DNA of 64,000 bases from Hephaestia sp. MAHUQ-44 (GTDB lineage: Bacteria; Pseudomonadota; Alphaproteobacteria; Sphingomonadales; Sphingomonadaceae), in NCBI RefSeq assembly GCF_023806085.1, contig NZ_JAMSLX010000003.1:1-64000 (forward strand), written 5' to 3'. The notes beneath the pieces are model-generated. The model was given only the letters and a program-made list of their open reading frames with translations. It did no database searches and had not been told where the DNA came from. Every line of letters begins with the position of its first letter. Positions within the stretch are counted from its first letter, which is position 1. Below, in pieces: positions 26,013-34,651 of the stretch. The position numbers were made by a program, and so were the translations under genes.

Positions 26013-27109
26013 CGGCAATCGCCCAACGCCGCGCGGGCCTCTCGATAGGCGGCGGGCAATGTCTGATCGGCGAAGGTCGCTCGCGCTGCTACCGGATCGA
26101 GATCGGCGATGGCATCGAGATCGTCGGCCAGGACATCGATCGAGCGGCGCTGGTCAGCCGCGACGAGCGCAAGCCCGACGCGCCCCAGTGCGGCGCGCTC
26201 CATCCCCATCGCGCGCAGCATCAGCCACAGCCGTGCGCTGTCGCGATCAAGCACGGCATCGCGAACCTGATGATAATCGAGCCCGGTTTCTTCGGCGACG
26301 AGCGCGATAAACAACGCGAGCAAGCGATCGCCGATGGCTTCGACCGCGACCTGAGCGCCACCGCGCCGGGCCGATGCCAGCGCCGCGGCAAGCCTGATCG
26401 CGCTCGGCTCCAGGCCCGTGCCTTCATCGTGCGCGGCAAGGCTGCGCTCAGCGGCGGCAATCAGCGCCCGATCGAGCGCCGTCCCCTGCGCATCGGTAAT
26501 CGTGCCCGCCGCATCGCGCAGATCCGCGGCGACGTGCCAGACGAAGCGATGATGCGCCTCTGCCGACAGATCGGTGCTGGCAAGCGCGCCACCGGTCCGC
26601 GGAACGGTGCGGCGGCTGAGCGCCAGCAGCATCGTCATCGCCGGCCCCGCGATCATCGGATCGCGCTCGCTTGCCAGCCGCGGCAGCAGGCTGGGCCGCT
26701 CGGAATCGTCGCGCTCGTGCGACACCAGCGCCTCGGTGAGCAGATCCTGACGCACGCGACCGTCCAACTCGCGCAGCACCACCGGATCGGCGAGCACGAT
26801 CGTGGAAAGACGATGATCATGCCCTCGTTCGGTGCGCAGTATATCGGCCAGCGCCGCCTCTCCGCCAGCGCGCAACATCGGCACCGTCTGGGCAACCAGC
26901 TCCCCCCGGATCGTCCCGATTAGAGACACGAGCAACAGCCCGAATGCCGCCCGCGTGCGATCGTCGAGGCGATCGTCGTCGTGCGCGCGCAACTCCGCCG
27001 CGACGGTCGCGAGGCGACGATGGGTGCGTACACCCCCGTTTTGCGCGCGTCGCAGCAGCGAACGGGCAAAAGGAGGTGATTCCCGGCCAAGATCAGGAAC
27101 GACCGACAT
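26009..27109 (-). CDS. DUF2336-like helical protein
   Basis: A 366-residue Ala/Leu/Arg-rich, all-helical protein (HEAT-like repeats) resembling the DUF2336 family of alphaproteobacteria, whose function is not established. A recurring layout of paired helices is seen, for example SRRTVPRTGGAL and ALFIALVAEETGLDYHQVRDAV. No catalytic motif or membrane segment is visible. ATG 27109 is preferred to a TTG two codons upstream; neither has a clear RBS. Its stop overlaps the kinase-like gene by 4 bases, so the two products are probably made in fixed ratio and may interact. Confidence 0.65.
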   Translation of the reverse strand: MSVVPDLGRESPPFARSLLRRAQNGGVRTHRRLATVAAELRAHDDDRLDDRTRAAFGLLLVSLIGTIRGELVAQTVPMLRAGGEAALADILRTERGHDHRLSTIVLADPVVLRELDGRVRQDLLTEALVSHERDDSERPSLLPRLASERDPMIAGPAMTMLLALSRRTVPRTGGALASTDLSAEAHHRFVWHVAADLRDAAGTITDAQGTALDRALIAAAERSLAAHDEGTGLEPSAIRLAAALASARRGGAQVAVEAIGDRLLALFIALVAEETGLDYHQVRDAVLDRDSARLWLMLRAMGMERAALGRVGLALVAADQRRSIDVLADDLDAIADLDPVAARATFADQTLPAAYREARAALGDCR

Positions 27110-27147
27110 AACCAAAATTTAACGGAATTATGCCGGCAGCGGCACTA

Positions 27148-28320
27148 TCAATCCGCTGTCAGCCGCTCCACGGCGGCGGCCAGCGATGCCAGCGCATAGA
27201 CGCCCGCGACCGTGAGCCCGATCAGCGCATGACCGGCGGCGGTGAAGCCGAGCAGGATCAGCGGATAGACCGCCGGACTCGCCCACCAGATACTGCGCCG
27301 TACCCGCGCGGCGCGTTCGAGCAGTGCCGCCACCGCGACCAGCCCGATCGCCAGCGTCCACCCCGTCGCGGTCATCGCTTCAAGGCTCGCCATCCGCCCG
27401 AGCAGCAGCGCCGACAGCGCGACGACGCCGCCGATGATCCTGCCTTGTGCGGCGGCAAGCCGATCCTCGCCACGCAACGACCCGAGCACAGCGGCGAGCG
27501 CCATCGCGATGATCCCGCCCTCGGCCAGCGCGAGCCCCGTCATCGGCAGGTCGAAAACCAGCGCCGCGAGCCCGGCGAGCGCGACCACCGCCCCCGCGCC
27601 CGCCAGCGCGATGCTGGGTACGGTTTTCGCGACCAGCCGCGGCAGCGTCCAGCGCGCGAGCGGCGCCAGCACGACCCGGTCGAACCAAGCCGGCCGCGCG
27701 GTAACGATCGAGGAGAGCACCGCGCGGCTGCGATCGGCAAGCGCGCGTGAATCCCGCTGGATGCCATGGCCTTCGCGCGCCGCCGACCCCGGCAGCGCGA
27801 TCCGAAGCGTGCGGCCCTGCGCCAGCACACGCAGCAAGGTCGACTGGAAATCGTAATCGCTGGGGAAGCGCGCAACATCGGCGAGTCGCCGTGCCTCGAT
27901 CCGCGCGAGCCCGGCCCAGGCGGTATCGGCATCGACGCGCTCGAATTGGGGGAGTGCATCGCTCTGGCTGACGACGAGCAACGCATCGTCGCCCTCACCC
28001 ACCAGCATGTCGACGATCGCGCCGGTGCTCACCAGCCCGTCGGCAACGACGATGATCCGCGCGAGCGGATGGACCTTCTCGGTCGCCTCGCTCGCCGAGC
28101 GGATGATATCGACCGGAACGCGTCCACCGATCCGGTTGACCGCACCGATCAATTCAGGGGTCAGCCGCGCGACCGCAACGAGGAGTTGCGCGGCCCCGGC
28201 CGCGACCAGCAGCCGCGCCTGATATTCGAGCAGCGTCCCGCCGCCGAACGGCAGCGTCGCGGCAAGCCTATCGGGCCGATCATCGGCATCATCGGTCGCA
28301 AAGATAAGCCCAGCTAGCAT
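27148..28320 (-). CDS. Membrane protein with N-terminal nucleotidyltransferase-like domain
   Basis: A 390-residue protein not recognised with certainty. The first about 190 residues look like a degenerate nucleotidyltransferase (GT-A) fold: LPFGGGTLLEYQARLLVAAG replaces the usual GxGTR loop, and later segments read RIIVVADGLVS and DALLVVSQSDALP. The second half contains about six hydrophobic helices from VAKTVPSIALAGAGAVVALAG onward. I saw no CDP-alcohol phosphatidyltransferase signature, which would explain such a fusion. Start at ATG 28320 (MLAGLIFATDD); a longer reading from 28383 begins in unlikely sequence. It lies between the Hpt-like and DUF2336-like genes on the same strand. Confidence 0.6.
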   Translation of the reverse strand: MLAGLIFATDDADDRPDRLAATLPFGGGTLLEYQARLLVAAGAAQLLVAVARLTPELIGAVNRIGGRVPVDIIRSASEATEKVHPLARIIVVADGLVSTGAIVDMLVGEGDDALLVVSQSDALPQFERVDADTAWAGLARIEARRLADVARFPSDYDFQSTLLRVLAQGRTLRIALPGSAAREGHGIQRDSRALADRSRAVLSSIVTARPAWFDRVVLAPLARWTLPRLVAKTVPSIALAGAGAVVALAGLAALVFDLPMTGLALAEGGIIAMALAAVLGSLRGEDRLAAAQGRIIGGVVALSALLLGRMASLEAMTATGWTLAIGLVAVAALLERAARVRRSIWWASPAVYPLILLGFTAAGHALIGLTVAGVYALASLAAAVERLTAD

Positions 28321-28385
28321 GGTCGATGCTGTTACGGGCTCGGCGCGCGATTGGCAAAGGAAGCGTGGCTTCCCCCACCGCACAA

Positions 28386-28682
28386 TTACAGCCGCGCCAC
28401 CGCTTGCCGAACGCGACGCAGATACGCCGGATCGCGCAGCGCCGTCGTCACGCCTTCATCGGCGAGCGCCATGAGACGTACCGCCCCGAAACTCGCCGCA
28501 AGACCCTTCAGCCGCCACGCCGCGATGCGCCAGCTTTCGGGATCGGCCGCCGATTCGAGCGCGGCAAGCTCGCGCTTGACGCTATCGAGAAAGGCTTCGC
28601 GCAATTCGGCGATCAGCGCGGGCTCGTCCCCCACCGCCGCCGCAAGCGCCGCATCGATTGCTCCGGGATCATAGGCCATCAT
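28386..28682 (-). CDS. Hpt-like protein with Trp replacing the phosphoacceptor His
   Basis: A 98-residue four-helix-type protein with the Hpt pattern FLDSVKRELAALE followed by WRIAAWRLKGLAASFGA. In true histidine phosphotransfer domains this motif is AHxLKGxxxxxG. Here the His position is Trp, so phosphotransfer through this site is impossible. Surrounding residues (LKG, SFGA) are kept, suggesting the fold and a binding surface are conserved. It starts at 28682 (MMAYDPGAID) and heads the operon leading to the DUF2336-like and kinase-like genes. Confidence 0.7.
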   Translation of the reverse strand: MMAYDPGAIDAALAAAVGDEPALIAELREAFLDSVKRELAALESAADPESWRIAAWRLKGLAASFGAVRLMALADEGVTTALRDPAYLRRVRQAVARL

Positions 28683-28762
28683 CTGCGCTCTACCGTGACT
28701 TGTTTAAGGCAAGGTTTCCCGATTGGCTTTGACGCGGCTCGTTTCGTGGTAAACAACAGGCC

Positions 28763-31078
28763 ATGACCGGGGGCACGCAGATCGTTGGCCTGCATCGAGA
28801 TGATGCGGAGGCAGAATTGACCACCATCGACACCATTGAAGGTGACGAGGCGAGCGTTATCGAGCCCGTGCTCGACGGCGATCCCGCCTATCTGAGCGAG
28901 GACGACGACACGCCCCTATCGGGGCCCGCGCCGTTATGGGCAGGCGTGGCGATCATCGCCGTGCTTGCGTGGCTTGGCGGGATGCTGTGGCTCGCGCGCG
29001 GCATCTTTGCAGCGCCGCCAGCGCCGATCGAACTGGTCCAGTTTCTCGCCGCCTTGTGCGTTCCGCCCGCGCTGATCGGCATCCTGTGGTTGCTGGGGAT
29101 GCGCACCAGCCGGGCCGAGGCCCGACGGTTCGGCCACACCGCGCAAGCCATGCGTGCCGAGGCTGCGAGTCTTGAGCGCACGATCGCGATCATGGCGCGT
29201 CAGATCGAGGACAATCGCGAACGGCTTGCCGAACAGATCGATACGCTGATGGCGATGGGCGACCGCGTCGCGACCCGGCTCGGCACCTTGCGCGGCGATA
29301 TCGAGCAGGAAGTGGCCAGCGTCAGCCTGCACAGCCGTCAACTCGAAGCCTCGACCGGCGCGGCACAACAGAGCCTCGAAGTGCTGTTCGCGTCGCTGCC
29401 GCGCGCGCATGACGAAACGCGCGAGATGAAGGCTACGATCGAAGGGCTCGGGCTCGCCGCGAGCGAACAGGCCGCCGCGCTCGATGCGCAGCTTGCCGCG
29501 CTCGCCGATCGTGGGCGCGAGGCGGATAATGTCGCGGGCGGCGCGGCACAGAAGCTCGCCGCGCACATCGCGCGCATGGAAGCGACCAGCGAGACCGCAG
29601 GCGCGCGGCTCGAAAGCGTCACCGGCGAAATGTCGAACGCAGTCGACGGGCTGCTCGTCCGCACCGCCGGCGCGGTCGACGAAGCGCGCAAGGGAATCGC
29701 GACGCAGGGCGAAGCGATGCTCGCGATGCTCGAAACCAACCAGGCGGCGCTCGATCGCGCGACCCGTGACAGCGTCGAGGCGCTGTCGTCGCGCATCGCA
29801 GGGATCGAGACGATGATCGACCGGCTCGCCACCCGGCTGGGCGAACAGCAGGCGACGAGCGAGGCCTTGCTCGGCGGTCTCGACGAGGGGATCGGCCATG
29901 TCGAGACCCGGCTTGCCACGCTCCATACCGAAGGGCTGGCGCGCAATCAGGAGCTCGCCGGATCGATCAGCGCACTCAGCAGTTCGGCCGACGCCATGAC
30001 GGTCTCGCTGCAAGCCGGAGAAGACACCGCACGGCGCGTGATCGGCACCGCCGAAGATCTGCTCACCGCGCTCGACGCCTCGGCACGCGAAATCGACGAG
30101 ACGCTGCCCGAAGCACTCGCGCGGCTCGACGCACGGATCGGCGAAAGCCGGGGCGTGGTCTCGGGCGCCAAGCCCGAACTGCTCGCGCTCGTCACCGCCG
30201 CCGAAAGCACGCACGACGCGATCGAGGCGATCGCGCAGGTCGTCCAGGGCCAGCGCACCACGCTCGACCAGCTCTCGACCAAATTGCTCGAAACGCTCGA
30301 TGCGGGCCGGACCAAGGCCGATACGCTCGGCAAGATGTTCGACGAGACGATCGGGCGGACCAACAGCTTTGCCGAGGAATCAGCCCCCAAGCTGGTCGAG
30401 GCGCTGATCCGCGTGCGCGACACCGCGAGCGCGGCGGCCGAGCGTGCACGCGAAACGCTGGCGACGGTGATCCCCGAAGCGGCGCAATCGCTCGAAACCG
30501 CGAGCGCCGAAGCGATGAAGCGCGCCACCGACGCCTCGGTCACGCGTCAGGTCAAGGCGCTCTCCAGTGCCGCTGACGATGCGGTCGCCGCGGCGGGCCG
30601 CGCCTCCGACCGGCTCGCCGAGCAGATGGAGGCGCTCGCCGCCGCCACCGTAACGATCAACGCACAGGTCGAGAATGCCCGCGCCGAACGCGAGGATGCC
30701 GAACAGAACAGTTTCGCACGCCGCGCCGCGCTGCTGATCGAGGCGATGAACTCGAATTCGATCGACATCGCCAAGACCTTCTCGAACGAAGTGTCCGACA
30801 GCGCCTGGGCGGCGTATCTGAAGGGCGATCGCGGCGTGTTCACCCGGCGGGCGGTGCGCCTGCTCGACACTACCGAGGCACGCGAGATCATGTCGGTCTA
30901 CGATGCCGATCCCGACTTCCGCGAGCAGGTCAACCGCTACATCCACGATTTCGAATCGATGCTGCGCGCGATCCTGAACGAACGCGAGGGATCGCCGCTG
31001 GGCGTAACCCTGCTGTCGTCGGATATGGGCAAGCTTTACGTCGCGCTGGCGCAGGCGATCGAGCGGTTGCGGACATGA
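28763..31078 (+). CDS. Large membrane-anchored coiled-coil protein, TipN-like architecture
   Basis: A 771-residue protein. An acidic cytoplasmic head (about 1-55) precedes two transmembrane helices (about 57-79 and 88-110). Roughly 540 residues of heptad-rich coiled-coil follow, rich in Ala, Glu, Thr and Arg. The compact C-terminus is conserved-looking (FARRAALLIEAMNSNSIDIAK ... GVFTRRAVRLLD ... GKLYVALAQAIERLRT). This order matches the Caulobacter polarity factor TipN; identity is inferred from architecture, not alignment. ATG 28763 has a weak RBS. A TTG at 28817 follows GGAGG and could be the true start. Divergent from the Hpt-like operon. Confidence 0.6.
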   Translation: MTGGTQIVGLHRDDAEAELTTIDTIEGDEASVIEPVLDGDPAYLSEDDDTPLSGPAPLWAGVAIIAVLAWLGGMLWLARGIFAAPPAPIELVQFLAALCVPPALIGILWLLGMRTSRAEARRFGHTAQAMRAEAASLERTIAIMARQIEDNRERLAEQIDTLMAMGDRVATRLGTLRGDIEQEVASVSLHSRQLEASTGAAQQSLEVLFASLPRAHDETREMKATIEGLGLAASEQAAALDAQLAALADRGREADNVAGGAAQKLAAHIARMEATSETAGARLESVTGEMSNAVDGLLVRTAGAVDEARKGIATQGEAMLAMLETNQAALDRATRDSVEALSSRIAGIETMIDRLATRLGEQQATSEALLGGLDEGIGHVETRLATLHTEGLARNQELAGSISALSSSADAMTVSLQAGEDTARRVIGTAEDLLTALDASAREIDETLPEALARLDARIGESRGVVSGAKPELLALVTAAESTHDAIEAIAQVVQGQRTTLDQLSTKLLETLDAGRTKADTLGKMFDETIGRTNSFAEESAPKLVEALIRVRDTASAAAERARETLATVIPEAAQSLETASAEAMKRATDASVTRQVKALSSAADDAVAAAGRASDRLAEQMEALAAATVTINAQVENARAEREDAEQNSFARRAALLIEAMNSNSIDIAKTFSNEVSDSAWAAYLKGDRGVFTRRAVRLLDTTEAREIMSVYDADPDFREQVNRYIHDFESMLRAILNEREGSPLGVTLLSSDMGKLYVALAQAIERLRT

Positions 31079-31082
31079 ACCT

Positions 31083-31376
31083 TCAGCGCGGCGCCGAGGG
31101 CTGGACCGGGTCCATCCCCCCGAAAAAGTCGAGCGACCGGGCGGTCACCCAATCATATTCGTAATTGAGCACGAACAGAGCAAACAGGATCGTCGCGACG
31201 ATCGTGACGCGCAATGCCACCCGCCCCGCGCGGAACCGCACCGGCGCGCTATCCGCCTGCCCCGGCACCCGATCCTCCGCGCGGGCGGTGCCCTGGCGTT
31301 CCTCGAACGGCAGCACCAGAAAGGCGCTCAAGGTCCAGATCAGGAAATAGATCGCGAGAAACGACGTCCAGCGCAT
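31083..31376 (-). CDS. DUF1467 family small membrane protein
   Basis: A 97-residue protein with two transmembrane helices: MRWTSFLAIYFLIWTLSAFLVLPF at the N-terminus and TIVATILFALFVLNYEYDW near residues 58-76. This is the DUF1467 pattern, found across alphaproteobacteria next to rnj and coaX. Function unknown. It follows RNase J by 4 bases on the same strand and is the last gene of the long nuo-rnj run; converges with the TipN-like gene. Confidence 0.85.
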   Translation of the reverse strand: MRWTSFLAIYFLIWTLSAFLVLPFEERQGTARAEDRVPGQADSAPVRFRAGRVALRVTIVATILFALFVLNYEYDWVTARSLDFFGGMDPVQPSAPR

Positions 31377-31380
31377 CGCA

Positions 31381-33018
31381 TCACCCCTCGATAATCATGA
31401 CATCGACAATCGGCTTCTTGCCCGTCCAGCGCGTCGCGGCACGGCGAACCGCGAGGCGAACCTTTTCGCGAAGATGCTCGCGATCGCGGCCGCCCTCGGC
31501 AACCGCCTCGCGGGCTGCACCGACGGCTTCGACGAGGAACCGGTCGCGCTCCTCCTCCACGGGCACGCCCTGGAGGCGAATGTCGGGCACTCCGATCATT
31601 CGCCCATCGCGCGCGATCGCGACCGCAACCGAGACATGGCCGTTGATCGCCAGCTTGCGGCGTTCGTTGATCGCGCCGCCATCGGCAGGCAGGATCACAT
31701 CACCGTCGAGCACAAGGCGACCTATGGCCGCATGGCCGACCTTTTGGGGCTCGCCCGGCGCAAGACGTATAATGTCACCATTGGTCTGAACCAACGCGCG
31801 CGGAATGCCTTGCGACAGGCCGAAGCGCGCCTGTTCCATCAGATGACGCATTTCGCCATGGACGGGCATCAGCAGATCGGGCCTGATCCAGCCGTACATC
31901 GCGGCCAGTTCAGGCCGGCCGGGATGACCCGAAACGTGAATGTGCGCCTGACGTTCGGTGATCATCTCGATCCCGCGCGCGGCGAGCCGGTTCATGATCC
32001 GCCCGATCGCCACCTCGTTGCCCGGAATCTGCTTGGACGAGAAGACCACGCGATCGCCGGCCTCGAGCTGGATCTGGTGCGAGCCATCGGCCACGCGTGC
32101 CAGCGCGGCGCGCGGCTCGCCCTGTCCGCCGGTCGCGACGATCATCACCTGCTTGCGCGGCAGCCGCATCGCGGTGTCGAAATCAACGGTTTCGGGGAAA
32201 TCGCGCAGATAGCCGGTCTGGCGCGCGACCTTGAGGATACGATCGAGCGAGCGGCCGGCGACGCACAGCGTCCGATTGCTCGCCCGCGCGACCTCGCCCA
32301 GCGTCTGGAGCCGCGCGGCGTTCGATGCGAAGGTCGTCACCAGCACGCGCCCCGGCGCGCTTGCCACGCATTCGCGCAGCCCGTCGCGAAGCGCGCTTTC
32401 CGATCCCGATGCCTCGGGATTGAACACGTTGGTCGAATCGCACACCAACGCGAGCACGCCCTTGTCGCCGATCGCGCTCAGTTCCTCGGCGGTCGAGGGC
32501 TTGCCCAGCACGGGCGCATCATCGAGCTTCCAGTCGCCGGTGTGGAACACGCGGCCATAAGGCGTCTCGATCAACACCGCATTGCCTTCGGGGATCGAAT
32601 GCGAAACGGGCACGAAGGTGCATTTAAACACACCGAGCGTGAATTGCTCACCGGGTTCGATGACGCGCAAGGTAACGTCGCGGTCGATCCCCTCTTCCTC
32701 GAGCTTGCCGCGGATCAGCCCGGCGGCGAACGGCGACGCATAGATCGGCACGCCGAGATCGAGCGCGAGATAGGGCAGCGCCCCGATATGGTCTTCATGC
32801 CCGTGCGTGACGACGATGCCCTGCAACCCATCGATCTGGTTCTCGATAAAACCGAGATCGGGGAGGATCACGTCGATGCCGGGATAATCGGGATCGGCGA
32901 AGGTGATGCCGCAATCGACCATCAGCCACTGGCCGCGGCTGCCGTAGCAATTGACGTTCATACCGATCTCGCCCGAGCCACCGAGGGCAAGAAACAGAAG
33001 CTCTTTACCTGGAATCAA
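31381..33018 (-). CDS. rnj: Ribonuclease J
   Basis: A 545-residue metallo-beta-lactamase/beta-CASP ribonuclease, acting as 5'-3' exonuclease and endonuclease in mRNA decay and rRNA maturation. Metal site motifs: HGHEDHIG, HTGDWKLD, and the beta-CASP motifs HVSGHPGR and MPVHGE. The start is taken as TTG 33018 (IPGKELLFLALGG follows) with TTAGGAAAT before it. A longer in-frame reading from 33084 (EIPAHAGMTK) translates a dispersed REP element and is unlikely to be protein. Downstream of coaX with a 102-base gap. Confidence 0.93.
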   Translation of the reverse strand: MIPGKELLFLALGGSGEIGMNVNCYGSRGQWLMVDCGITFADPDYPGIDVILPDLGFIENQIDGLQGIVVTHGHEDHIGALPYLALDLGVPIYASPFAAGLIRGKLEEEGIDRDVTLRVIEPGEQFTLGVFKCTFVPVSHSIPEGNAVLIETPYGRVFHTGDWKLDDAPVLGKPSTAEELSAIGDKGVLALVCDSTNVFNPEASGSESALRDGLRECVASAPGRVLVTTFASNAARLQTLGEVARASNRTLCVAGRSLDRILKVARQTGYLRDFPETVDFDTAMRLPRKQVMIVATGGQGEPRAALARVADGSHQIQLEAGDRVVFSSKQIPGNEVAIGRIMNRLAARGIEMITERQAHIHVSGHPGRPELAAMYGWIRPDLLMPVHGEMRHLMEQARFGLSQGIPRALVQTNGDIIRLAPGEPQKVGHAAIGRLVLDGDVILPADGGAINERRKLAINGHVSVAVAIARDGRMIGVPDIRLQGVPVEEERDRFLVEAVGAAREAVAEGGRDREHLREKVRLAVRRAATRWTGKKPIVDVMIIEG

Positions 33019-33032
33019 GATATTTCCTAACT

Positions 33033-33119
33033 TCGTCATCCCGGCGTGGGCCGGAATCTCGTGCCACGATCGGCACTGCAACAATCACAGGAGACCCCGG
33101 TGCAGAACCGGGGTGACGG
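33033..33119. repeat. REP-like element between coaX and rnj
   Basis: Opposed termini CGTCATCCCGGCGTGGGCCG at the left and ACCCCGGTGCAGAACCGGGGTGACGG at the right (the latter itself a hairpin CCCCGGT/ACCGGGG). Same general type as 7685-7812 and 39690-39767. It abuts the rnj start region. Confidence 0.65.
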
Positions 33120-33120
33120 A

Positions 33121-33921
33121 TCACGCCATATGGGCGCGTTCCCACAAGATCGCCAGTCCCTGGATCGTCAGATCGGGTTCGATCGCATCGAATACGCGCG
33201 TGTGTTGCTCGAACAACACCGCCAGCCCCCCGGTCGAGACGACCTTCACCGGGCGCCCTACCTCGGCCTTGAGCCGTGCAACGAGCCCCTCGATCATCGC
33301 GATATAGCCCCAATAGATGCCGATGTTCATCTGCGTCACCGTATCGCGCCCGATCACGCTATCGGTCGGCGGGGCCTCGATCGCGATCCGCGGCAATCTG
33401 GCCGCTGCCGTCACCAGCGCGTCGAGTGACAGGTTGATCCCCGGCGCGATGATCCCGCCCTTGTACGCGCCCGAATAATCGATCACGTCGAAGGTGGTCG
33501 CGGTACCGAAATCGATCACGATCAGATCGCCGGGATGGCGCGCATGCGCCGCGATCGCATCGAGCACGCGATCCGCCCCCACCGATTGCGGCTCCTCGAC
33601 ATCGAGCGCGATTCCCCAATCGGCGGGCGCTTCCCCGGCGATCAGCGGCTCGCAACCAAAATATTTCTGCGCGAGAACGGTCAGATTGTGCTGCGCCTTA
33701 GGCACCACGGTGGCGATGATCGCCGCGGTCACGTCGCTGCGCTGAAAACCTTCGAGCTGGAGCAACTGGCTGAGCCACACCGCATATTCATCAGCGGTGC
33801 GACGCGGATCGGTCGCGATCCGCCAGCGCGCAACCACCGCACCTTCCTCTCCCGACCTCGATCCGGGGCGGATCAGCGCGAAGACGACATTGGTATTACC
33901 GGCATCGACCGCGAGCAGCAT
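33121..33921 (-). CDS. coaX: Type III pantothenate kinase
   Basis: A 266-residue CoaX of the ASKHA fold, phosphorylating pantothenate in the first committed step of CoA synthesis. The N-terminal phosphate loop is [24 protein letters not shown] and the [12 protein letters not shown] motif with [13 protein letters not shown] are present, as is the C-terminal VVSTGGLA. Full length. It starts 11 bases after birA and belongs to the same run. Confidence 0.95.
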   Translation of the reverse strand: MLLAVDAGNTNVVFALIRPGSRSGEEGAVVARWRIATDPRRTADEYAVWLSQLLQLEGFQRSDVTAAIIATVVPKAQHNLTVLAQKYFGCEPLIAGEAPADWGIALDVEEPQSVGADRVLDAIAAHARHPGDLIVIDFGTATTFDVIDYSGAYKGGIIAPGINLSLDALVTAAARLPRIAIEAPPTDSVIGRDTVTQMNIGIYWGYIAMIEGLVARLKAEVGRPVKVVSTGGLAVLFEQHTRVFDAIEPDLTIQGLAILWERAHMA

Positions 33922-33931
33922 CAGCGATCCC

Positions 33932-34651
33932 TCAGATCAGGAAAACGTCGCCAGCGTGAATGACACGCGCGGTGCCATCCGCCAAGCGCAGGATGAGTGC
34001 GCCATCGGCATCGAGCCGGTCGAACAGCCCGTCCACCGACGACCCATCGGGCAACCGCGCGGTGAGCGCCGTTCCCGGCGGATGCGCGCGGATCATCCAG
34101 CGGTCGCGCACCGGCGCGATGCCTTCACCGCGCCACCGGGCCAGCCAGCGTGCAAAGATGTCGGCAAGCGCTTCGAGGACCAGCGCCGCGTCGGGCGCCG
34201 GGGCGTGCGCAGCAAGGCTGGTCGCGGGCCGCACAAGATCGTGCGGATGATCGGCCAGATTGATACCCACCCCGATCACCACCGCATCCCCGGCGCGTTC
34301 GAGCAGGATGCCGGCCAGCTTGGCCCCGTCGAACAGCAGATCGTTGGGCCATTTGAGTGCCAGCCCCGCGGGTTCCTGCGCCGGGAGGAAAAGCGATACC
34401 GCCTCTTCCACGGCTACCGCCACGACCAGCGCCAGCGTCGCCGCTGCGGGATCGGCCGGGCGCAAGCGAACGATCGTGCTGGCGTACAGATTGCCGACCG
34501 GTGAGGCCCAGGCCCTGCCCTGTCGCCCGCGCCCGGCGGTCTGCCGCTCGGCCCGCAACCACAACCCTTCGGGCACGCCATCGCGGGCGAGCGCGATCAG
34601 ATCGGCATTGGTCGATCCGGTCTCGGCAACCGTGCGGATTGTCGCCGTCAG
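33932..34651 (-). CDS. birA: Biotin--[acetyl-CoA-carboxylase] ligase
   Basis: A biotin protein ligase without a DNA-binding domain, about 239 residues. Motifs: ETGSTNAD at the N-terminus (biotin site), [10 protein letters not shown] (biotinyl-AMP loop), [19 protein letters not shown] and GVGINL. The first in-frame ATG/GTG/TTG is a GTG at 34576, which lies after the conserved GSTN motif. The real start must be upstream: a CTG at 34651 overlaps nuoN's TGA as CTGA, mimicking the ATGA couplings elsewhere. CTG is therefore proposed as start. Follows nuoN, as in many alphaproteobacteria. Confidence 0.85.
   Translation of the reverse strand: MTATIRTVAETGSTNADLIALARDGVPEGLWLRAERQTAGRGRQGRAWASPVGNLYASTIVRLRPADPAAATLALVVAVAVEEAVSLFLPAQEPAGLALKWPNDLLFDGAKLAGILLERAGDAVVIGVGINLADHPHDLVRPATSLAAHAPAPDAALVLEALADIFARWLARWRGEGIAPVRDRWMIRAHPPGTALTARLPDGSSVDGLFDRLDADGALILRLADGTARVIHAGDVFLI

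Noticed and set aside
33019-33084. N-terminal extension of RNase J reading EIPAHAGMTK
   Set aside because: It is the translation of a dispersed REP element, recognisable from the same peptide in many alphaproteobacterial mis-annotations, and has no RBS.
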